10,216 nucleotides of DNA from an uncultured Clostridia bacterium (GTDB lineage Bacteria; Bacillota; Clostridia; Oscillospirales; CAG-272), in contig CAJGCM010000075.1 in the NCBI GenBank assembly GCA_904501765.1, positions 1 through 10,216 of the forward strand, in the 5' to 3' direction. Position 1 is the first letter of the stretch. Every line of letters begins with the position of its first letter. Position numbers and translations under genes: made by a program. The notes beneath the pieces are model-generated. The model made no database searches. It was not told where the DNA came from and saw nothing but the letters and a program-made list of their open reading frames with translations. Shown piece by piece: positions 5,797 to 10,216 of this stretch.

Positions 5797-6588
5797 ATGA
5801 AAATTGGATTTATAGGCTGCGGCAATATGGGCGGCGCTCTTGCGGGGGCCGTATCAAAGTATTGTGGCTCAGATATTTACCTTTGCGATTTTGACGGAGA
5901 AAAACTGAGGACTCTTTGCGATGCGACGGGCGGCAAAGCTATCTGCGCAAAGGAGATATTCGAAATATGCGATTATATATTCCTCGGGGTTAAGCCTGCC
6001 GCGATTACCTCTGTGCTTTCAGAAAACGCCGGTATGCTTTCACATAACTCAAAATCCGTCTTAATTTCAATGGCGGCAGGAGTGAAAATCGAAAAGATAG
6101 AAAAATTCCTCCCCACCCCTCACCCTGTTATAAGAATAATGCCTAACACCCCAGTCGCAAAGGGGCTCGGTATGACGGTTTACTGCAAAAACGACCTCGT
6201 TTCGGAAGAGCAGATTACAGAATTTTTAGCTTTCATGGAGCCTTCCGGTAAGCTTGACTATATTTCCGAGGGGCTTATAGATGCCGCTTGCGCCGTTTCG
6301 GGCTGCGGACCTGCTTTTGCTTATATGTTCATTGAGGCTTTGGCTGACGGAGGTGTGGAATGCGGGCTGCCCAGGGACAAGGCTCTGCTTTACGCATCGC
6401 AAATGCTTAAGGGAGCTGCTGAAATGGCGCTCTCCACGGGTAAGCACCCCGGTGTTCTTAAGGACGAGGTTTGCAGTCCCGGAGGAAGCACTATCGAGGG
6501 TGTTCACGCCCTTGAAGAGGGGGCCTTCCGAGCCACATCGATTGATGCGGTTAAGGCAGCGTATGAAAAGACGAAGAAGCTTGGATAA
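5797..6588 (+). CDS. proC: Pyrroline-5-carboxylate reductase
   Basis: ProC reduces 1-pyrroline-5-carboxylate to L-proline with NAD(P)H, the last step of the pathway. The 263 residues start with the Rossmann dinucleotide motif GFIGCGNMGGALAG (4-17). The middle contains FLGVKP (62-67), SMAAGV (91-96) and the MPNTPV segment (115-120). The C-terminal family signature follows: VSGCGPAFAYMFIEALADGG (167-186) with LPRDKA, then KDEVCSPGGSTIEG (222-235), which forms the substrate-binding dimer region. The length is normal. The start is ATG 5797, six bases after AGGAG (5786-5790). It follows proA by 71 bases and completes the proBAC set in pathway order; the operon ends at the terminator at 6605-6662. 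Confidence 0.97.
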   Translation: MKIGFIGCGNMGGALAGAVSKYCGSDIYLCDFDGEKLRTLCDATGGKAICAKEIFEICDYIFLGVKPAAITSVLSENAGMLSHNSKSVLISMAAGVKIEKIEKFLPTPHPVIRIMPNTPVAKGLGMTVYCKNDLVSEEQITEFLAFMEPSGKLDYISEGLIDAACAVSGCGPAFAYMFIEALADGGVECGLPRDKALLYASQMLKGAAEMALSTGKHPGVLKDEVCSPGGSTIEGVHALEEGAFRATSIDAVKAAYEKTKKLG

Positions 6589-6604
6589 ATATATTATATA
6601 AACG

Positions 6605-6662
6605 AAAAAGGTCGCATTCGGTCTGATGCTCACTGTGAGAATCCGCTGAATGCGACCTTTTT
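6605..6662. terminator. Bidirectional terminator between proC and nagB
   Basis: A perfect 15-bp stem, AAAAAGGTCGCATTC (6605-6619) with GAATGCGACCTTTTT (6648-6662), sits between two converging genes. Each strand ends in a run of T, so it can serve both proC and nagB. The loop is unusually long at 28 bases and holds a small internal inverted repeat, CTCAC/GTGAG (6629-6633 with 6635-6639). Confidence 0.88.
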
Positions 6663-6703
6663 ATTTAGTTTTTATTACTAAGAATTTTTTACTACCCTGC
6701 GCC

Positions 6704-7462
6704 TTATCTTATAACTGCGCCGGGGTGCTTCTCGTCGATTACCGAAAGGGCGGCGTCGTCTGCAAATACTACCACGTCCTTAGCAAAGCGAAGAATAGAT
6801 GCGGGAACCTTAGGCGTTACCTCGCCGAACAGAGCCTTCTCAAGAATTTCAGCCTTGCCCTTACCGTTAGCTACAAGAAGAATTTTCTTTGCGCTCATTA
6901 TCTGACCGATACCCATAGAGATTGCCTTTGTGGGGACGTCCTCTCGTTTTGCGAAGAAGCGGGAGTTTGCGTCTATCGTGGATTCGGTAAGCTCTACTAC
7001 GTTCGTACCGGTGGTGAAGCTGTCGGAGGGCTCGTTAAAGGCTATGTGACCGTTGTTTCCGATACCGATTACCTGAACGTCAACTCCGCCGAGGGACTCA
7101 ACGAGCCTGTCGTAACGCTCACATTCCGCCTTGGGGTCCTCTGCTATTCCCGAGGGCACGTTTGTATTCTCAGGGAGAATGTCTATATGAGAGAAAAGAT
7201 TGAAATCCATAAAATAACGGTAACTCTGGTCATGGTCGGGAGTAAGACCTACGTATTCGTCAAGGTTCACGGTTTTTACGTTCTTAAAGGAAAGCTCACC
7301 GTTTTTATACATATCTATAAGCGCTCCGTATAAATCCAAGGGAGAGGAGCCTGTTGCAAGTCCTAAAGTGGGGTTTTCTCTGGATTTTATAGCTTCAGCT
7401 ATAACCTTTGCGGCGCTGACGCCTGCCTCTTTTGTGTTTTTAAATCCGTAAATTCTAATCAT
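6704..7462 (-). CDS. nagB: Glucosamine-6-phosphate deaminase
   Basis: NagB converts glucosamine-6-phosphate to fructose-6-phosphate and ammonia, feeding amino sugars into glycolysis. The 252 residues have the usual landmarks: LATGSSPLDLY (35-45) at the phosphate site, NLDEYVGL (66-73) with the general base Asp68, GIGNNGHIAFNEP (133-145) with His139 and Glu144, ANSRFF (165-170), GIGQIMSAKK (184-193) and PASILR (220-225). Asn137 stands where the E. coli enzyme has Asp141; I recall Asn in the short, non-allosteric firmicute enzymes, and the length also fits that group. The start at 7462 follows an AGAGG site by seven bases. It is the second gene after the NahK-like kinase, 73 bases downstream. 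No nagA lies in the window. Confidence 0.96.
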   Translation of the reverse strand: MIRIYGFKNTKEAGVSAAKVIAEAIKSRENPTLGLATGSSPLDLYGALIDMYKNGELSFKNVKTVNLDEYVGLTPDHDQSYRYFMDFNLFSHIDILPENTNVPSGIAEDPKAECERYDRLVESLGGVDVQVIGIGNNGHIAFNEPSDSFTTGTNVVELTESTIDANSRFFAKREDVPTKAISMGIGQIMSAKKILLVANGKGKAEILEKALFGEVTPKVPASILRFAKDVVVFADDAALSVIDEKHPGAVIR

Positions 7463-7535
7463 AATATGCCTCTTTCTGTATTTGTAAAATATGTATTTTG
7501 TGATGCTTTAAAATCTGCGCTCGGAATTGCTCACA

Positions 7536-8642
7536 TTAAGCATTCTCCGAATATTTTTTCACTATTCTCTTCATTTCGGGAAGCGCTTTTTCCATATCTG
7601 AAACAAGCTTGAACTGGTTTCTCGCCCTGTCAAGGTTCTGCTTTGGTCTGTGAATTCTGAAATAGGTATCCCCTTCAAGATAATCGGTCAAAAATCTCAT
7701 TCCGCACTCAAAGGTCATCATAATCGCCGCTTCTGCAAGATATTCAAGCTCACCCTCGGCAAGACCGCCCTTTGCGCCTTCTATAAAGCCTTTTGTGTAA
7801 AGCTCAAATAGTGATATATCAAAGTTTACCTTGGTAAGGTCTGCCTCGTCCTCGGCTGCAGTGGTTGCGCCGAATCTGATGGAATCTCCAAAATCGTTTA
7901 TTGCATAGCCGGGCATTATAGTGTCAAGGTCTATCACGCAAAGTGTTTTCCCCGTCGCTTTGTCGAAGAGTATGTTATTAAGCTTCGTGTCGTTATGCGT
8001 AACCTTCAAGGGGAGCTTCCCTTCCGCTCTTGCATTCTCAAAAATATTTGCAAACGCCTCCCTCTCTTTGGCAAAGGAAATTTCCGAGGAAACCTCTGCC
8101 ACTCTGCCGCACACGTCGTCCTTCACCGCCTTCATAAGATTTTCATATCTTACGGGAGTGTTATGGAAATTGGGAATAATTTCATACAGCGTGTCTGCCG
8201 GAAAGCTCTTTAACATATACTGAAAATTACCGAACGCCACAGCGCATTCGTAGAACTGCTCAGGGCTCTCTACTCTGTCATAGCAAATACTGTCCTTGAT
8301 AAACAAAAGCATACGCCAATGCTCTCCGTTCTCGGTTACAACGTAGCTCTTGCCATCCTTGGAATAAATAACTCGCAACGTCTCACGAAGTGGGTCGCCA
8401 CCCCTCTTCTCGATTTCTTTCGAAAGATATTCGGTAACGGCGCAATAATTGCTCATAAGCGCATCGGGGTTCTTGAATACGTTTACGTTGATTTCTTGGA
8501 GAATGTAATCCTTTTCCTCTCCTTCTTCCTTCGCTTTTACGAGGAAGGTAGTATTTATATGCCCGTTTCCGTAAGGTGTAATGCTTACAATAGAGTCGGG
8601 GTTAAGAAAAAGAGAAGCTGTTCTTAAATTTTTGTCCATCAT
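7536..8642 (-). CDS. Phosphotransferase-family sugar kinase, NahK-like (N-acetylhexosamine 1-kinase)
   Basis: This 368-residue protein has the aminoglycoside-phosphotransferase/choline-kinase fold. An N-lobe glycine-rich segment (YGNGHINTTFLV, 24-35) and LQEINVNVFKNPDALM (48-63) lead to the catalytic loop THNDTKLNN (215-223; Asp218 is the likely base) and the metal-binding VIDLDTIMPGY (236-246) with DFGD (250-253). The C-terminal RPKQNLDRARNQFKL (332-346) is typical of the NahK-type group known from bifidobacteria, whose member phosphorylates N-acetylgalactosamine or N-acetylglucosamine at C1. Some relatives are mislabelled mucin desulfatase. The neighbour nagB supports an amino-sugar role, though another sugar cannot be excluded. 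I start at ATG 8642, six bases after GGAG (8649-8652); an upstream in-frame TTG overlaps that site. A second ATG follows immediately at 8639. It is divergent from the PocR regulator, its likely controller. Confidence 0.85.
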   Translation of the reverse strand: MMDKNLRTASLFLNPDSIVSITPYGNGHINTTFLVKAKEEGEEKDYILQEINVNVFKNPDALMSNYCAVTEYLSKEIEKRGGDPLRETLRVIYSKDGKSYVVTENGEHWRMLLFIKDSICYDRVESPEQFYECAVAFGNFQYMLKSFPADTLYEIIPNFHNTPVRYENLMKAVKDDVCGRVAEVSSEISFAKEREAFANIFENARAEGKLPLKVTHNDTKLNNILFDKATGKTLCVIDLDTIMPGYAINDFGDSIRFGATTAAEDEADLTKVNFDISLFELYTKGFIEGAKGGLAEGELEYLAEAAIMMTFECGMRFLTDYLEGDTYFRIHRPKQNLDRARNQFKLVSDMEKALPEMKRIVKKYSENA

Positions 8643-8662
8643 AAGGTACTCCAATCACAAAG

Positions 8663-8683
8663 ATAAGATATTCGCATAGGATA
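8663..8683. promoter_or_regulatory. Direct repeat pair, possible operator of the kinase-nagB unit
   Basis: ATAAGATA (8663-8670) and ATAGGATA (8676-8683) agree at seven of eight bases with starts 13 bases apart. They lie just downstream of the predicted minus-strand transcription start. Direct repeats are the usual binding layout of AraC-family proteins, though spacings nearer 21 bases are common. The sequence is AT-rich, so chance is a real alternative. Confidence 0.3.
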
Positions 8684-8694
8684 ATTTTTGACAC

Positions 8695-8722
8695 TATATA
8701 TTTTATAACTTTATGTTGACAA
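8695..8722 (-). promoter_or_regulatory. Probable promoter of the NahK-like kinase-nagB unit
   Basis: On the minus strand: TTGTCA (8717-8722), a 16-base spacer, TATATA (8695-8700). Its -35 box overlaps the -35 box of the opposite promoter at 8716-8721 almost exactly. The match is moderate and the region is AT-rich. Confidence 0.5.
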
Positions 8723-8744
8723 TTACAAGGTAAAATAGTATAAT
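8716..8744 (+). promoter_or_regulatory. Perfect-consensus sigma-A promoter for the PocR-AraC gene
   Basis: TTGACA (8716-8721), a 17-base spacer, TATAAT (8739-8744) match the consensus at all twelve positions. Another TATAAT (8751-8756) lies just downstream without a matching -35 box. Transcription would start near 8751, about 50 bases before the gene. Confidence 0.8.
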
Positions 8745-8799
8745 AATTTGTATAATAGTGCAAAATCTTTAACATTTTACAAAAAGGGGCGCACCCGAT

Positions 8800-9621
8800 A
8801 TGAACAAACAGGAAATCAGCGAGGTTCTGAAGGATTTATACAGAATTTCAGGCTTCAGAGTTTCGCTTCACGGAATAAATTACGAGGAAATAGACGCATA
8901 CCCGAAAAACAAGCTTACATTTTGCGATTATATCCAAAAGAACGGACAGAACGAATACGAGAAGTGCGTTGCCTGCGATTCGGAGGCTTGTAAGAGGTCG
9001 ATAGCCGCCGCTGACAGCGTAATATACAGATGCCGCTACGGGCTGGTTGAGGCTATAAGCCCCATTTACTCATTCGGCGCCCTTACAGGCTTCATTATTA
9101 TGGGGCAGGTTAAGGAGGCTGGTCGGGACACCGAAAATCTTGTTAAGGTTCTCACAGCCCTTGGAAAATCCCCCCAGGATGCAGAGCGGATATGCAAGGA
9201 AATTCCCGAAATTGACACGTCAATGGTAAAAACATACGTCCATATTATCACCATATGCGCAAAATACCTGACTATATCCAACGCGCTTGTAAGAGAAAAG
9301 CTTACGGTGGGGCAGCATATTGTGAAATACATCGGCGAGAATTATTCCTCTCACATACAGATAAAGGATATCTGCCGTGAGCTTGGATACTCAAAATCAA
9401 CGATACTTTCGGCTTTTAAGCAGGAATTCGGCACTACCATTAACGCCTACCTTACCAATTACAGGCTTGGCGTTGCAAAAAGACAGCTGGAGGAAAACGA
9501 GCTTACCATAAATGAAATAGCCCTCGGGACAGGCTTCGCTGACCAGTCCTATTTCTCAAAGGTATTTTCTGCAAAATACGGCACTACTCCCAGCGAATAC
9601 AGGAGGCTTTCGGTAAAATGA
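8800..9621 (+). CDS. AraC-family regulator with N-terminal PocR ligand-binding domain
   Basis: This 273-residue transcription factor has two parts. Residues about 6-160 form a PocR-type sensor domain, recognisable by the cysteine pattern C-x2-C-D-x3-A-C (Cys56, Cys59, Cys64), the earlier TFCDYIQ (40-46), YRCRYGLVEAISPI (76-89) and GFIIMGQV (97-104). Residues about 172-269 are a full AraC DNA-binding domain: first helix-turn-helix IQIKDICRELGYSKSTILSAFKQEFG, second TINEIALGTGFADQSYFSKVFSAKYG, then TTPSEYRR. PocR domains were named from the propanediol regulator; the ligand here is unknown. The divergent kinase-nagB unit suggests an amino sugar or derivative, by inference. AAAGGGG (8783-8789) lies ten bases before ATG 8800. 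The stop overlaps the ATG of the next gene (ATGA at 9618-9621), so the two are probably translated together. Confidence 0.93.
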   Translation: MNKQEISEVLKDLYRISGFRVSLHGINYEEIDAYPKNKLTFCDYIQKNGQNEYEKCVACDSEACKRSIAAADSVIYRCRYGLVEAISPIYSFGALTGFIIMGQVKEAGRDTENLVKVLTALGKSPQDAERICKEIPEIDTSMVKTYVHIITICAKYLTISNALVREKLTVGQHIVKYIGENYSSHIQIKDICRELGYSKSTILSAFKQEFGTTINAYLTNYRLGVAKRQLEENELTINEIALGTGFADQSYFSKVFSAKYGTTPSEYRRLSVK

Positions 9622-10216
9622 AAATAATACACACGTCTGATATACATTTAGCTTCACCGCTTACCTCAAGGCTCCCTGCCGCAAAGGCATCGGCGAGGTC
9701 AAAGGAGATTGAGGCTACCTTTGCAAGGATTTGCCGAGGAGCGGAAAATTTATCGGCAGAGGCGGTAATTATCGCAGGCGACCTTTTCGATTCCGAAAAA
9801 ATAAGTGCGAGGCTTCTTGATACGGTTATATCTTTAATAACCTCTTCCTCGTCTGTTACCTTTTTCTATCTTCCCGGCAACCACGAGGAGGACGCTCTTT
9901 TGCGCTCGGGGATAAAGCTGCCCGAAAATTTAAAGATTTTCGGTGAAGGGTGGACCTATTTTAAGTTAGGCGACGTTACCTTTGCCGGTCGAAGGGATAT
10001 AAGCGAGGACTCCTTTGAAACCCTTAATCTTCCCGAGGGAGGAAAGAATATAGTGGTGCTTCACGGTGAGCTTCGAGAATACCGCTCCGAGGAAGCCATA
10101 GCGCTTTCCGAATGCCGTGGCAAAAACATTGATTATATGGCTCTCGGTCACTATCACAGCTACTCGGAAACTAAAATAGACAAGCGAGGGGTCGCTGTTT
10201 ATTCGGGAACTCCCGA
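9618..10216 (+). CDS. SbcD/YhaO-like metallophosphoesterase nuclease, 5' part only
   Basis: The first 199 residues of a calcineurin-like phosphoesterase are present; the gene continues past the window. The metal-binding motifs appear in order: TSDIHLASPL (6-15; Asp8, His10), AGDLFD (53-58; Asp55), PGNHE (86-90; Asn88, His89), LHGE (148-151; His149) and GHYH (177-180; His178, His180), then VYSGTP (194-199). DIHL-x-SPL near the start is more like YhaO-type DNA repair exonucleases than classical SbcD. Such proteins normally pair with an SMC-like ATPase (SbcC/YhaN), which would be expected just downstream. The ATG overlaps the stop of the PocR regulator, and an AGGAGG (9601-9606) inside that gene lies 11 bases upstream, supporting this start. 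In the family it acts with Mn2+ on DNA ends and hairpins. Confidence 0.88.
   Translation, partial: MKIIHTSDIHLASPLTSRLPAAKASARSKEIEATFARICRGAENLSAEAVIIAGDLFDSEKISARLLDTVISLITSSSSVTFFYLPGNHEEDALLRSGIKLPENLKIFGEGWTYFKLGDVTFAGRRDISEDSFETLNLPEGGKNIVVLHGELREYRSEEAIALSECRGKNIDYMALGHYHSYSETKIDKRGVAVYSGTP

Noticed and set aside
3507..6631. Shared TCTGATGCTCA at about 3507 and in the terminator loop near 6621
   Set aside because: An 11-base match is expected by chance many times in 10 kb and the contexts are unrelated.
6650..7333. Long plus-strand open frame opposite nagB
   Set aside because: Its protein is low-complexity shadow sequence; the minus strand encodes a full-length NagB with all active-site motifs.
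7486..7499. AAAATA-TG-TATTTT inverted repeat upstream of nagB
   Set aside because: It is short, AT-only apart from its centre, and in an AT-rich gap; not enough to call an operator.
1..10216. CRISPR arrays, insertion sequences, phage genes or defence systems
   Set aside because: No spaced repeat array, transposase, integrase, phage or recognisable defence gene was seen on either strand.

Overview
The window looks like a chromosomal segment of a low-to-moderate GC anaerobic member of the Clostridia, most like gut Oscillospiraceae or relatives. Signs of this are strong AGGAGG-type ribosome binding sites, sigma-A promoters with 17-base spacers, frequent ATA/AGG/AGA codons, a CmpB-type small membrane protein, a PocR-domain AraC regulator and a monomeric-type NagB. 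The assignment is inference from sequence style; no marker gene fixes the genus.

Layout. (1) 1-2011 is an untidy region: tRNA-Gln(UUG) with a long 3' hairpin, about 300 bases of non-coding structured DNA, a lipoprotein gene with eight YD-type repeats, a decayed GNAT acetyltransferase remnant, and a strong terminator followed by a second, related GC-rich palindromic element. (2) 2012-3410, minus strand: an AraC-family regulator that seems to have lost its last helix at the edge of that second element, and a small four-helix membrane protein of the CmpB family. (3) 3566-6662, plus strand: a complete proline biosynthesis operon proB-proA-proC with its own promoter and a strong, probably bidirectional, terminator. 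(4) 6704-8722, minus strand: an amino-sugar unit, a NahK-like sugar kinase followed by nagB. (5) 8716 to the window end, plus strand: a PocR-domain AraC regulator transcribed divergently from the kinase, whose stop codon overlaps the start of an SbcD/YhaO-like nuclease gene that runs off the window.

How the parts work together. ProB, ProA and ProC make the full glutamate-to-proline route. The kinase and NagB probably act in salvage of N-acetylhexosamines from host or dietary glycans; the PocR regulator, sharing an intergenic region with back-to-back overlapping -35 boxes, is the obvious candidate to control them.

Most of the window is ordinary metabolism. I did not find a clearly new system. 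The best second-look items are the paired palindromic elements after terminators, the GNAT remnant whose frame break sits exactly on an in-phase A AAA AAG heptamer, the regulator truncated against an element, the shared divergent promoter, and the translational coupling of a sugar-type regulator to a DNA-repair nuclease.
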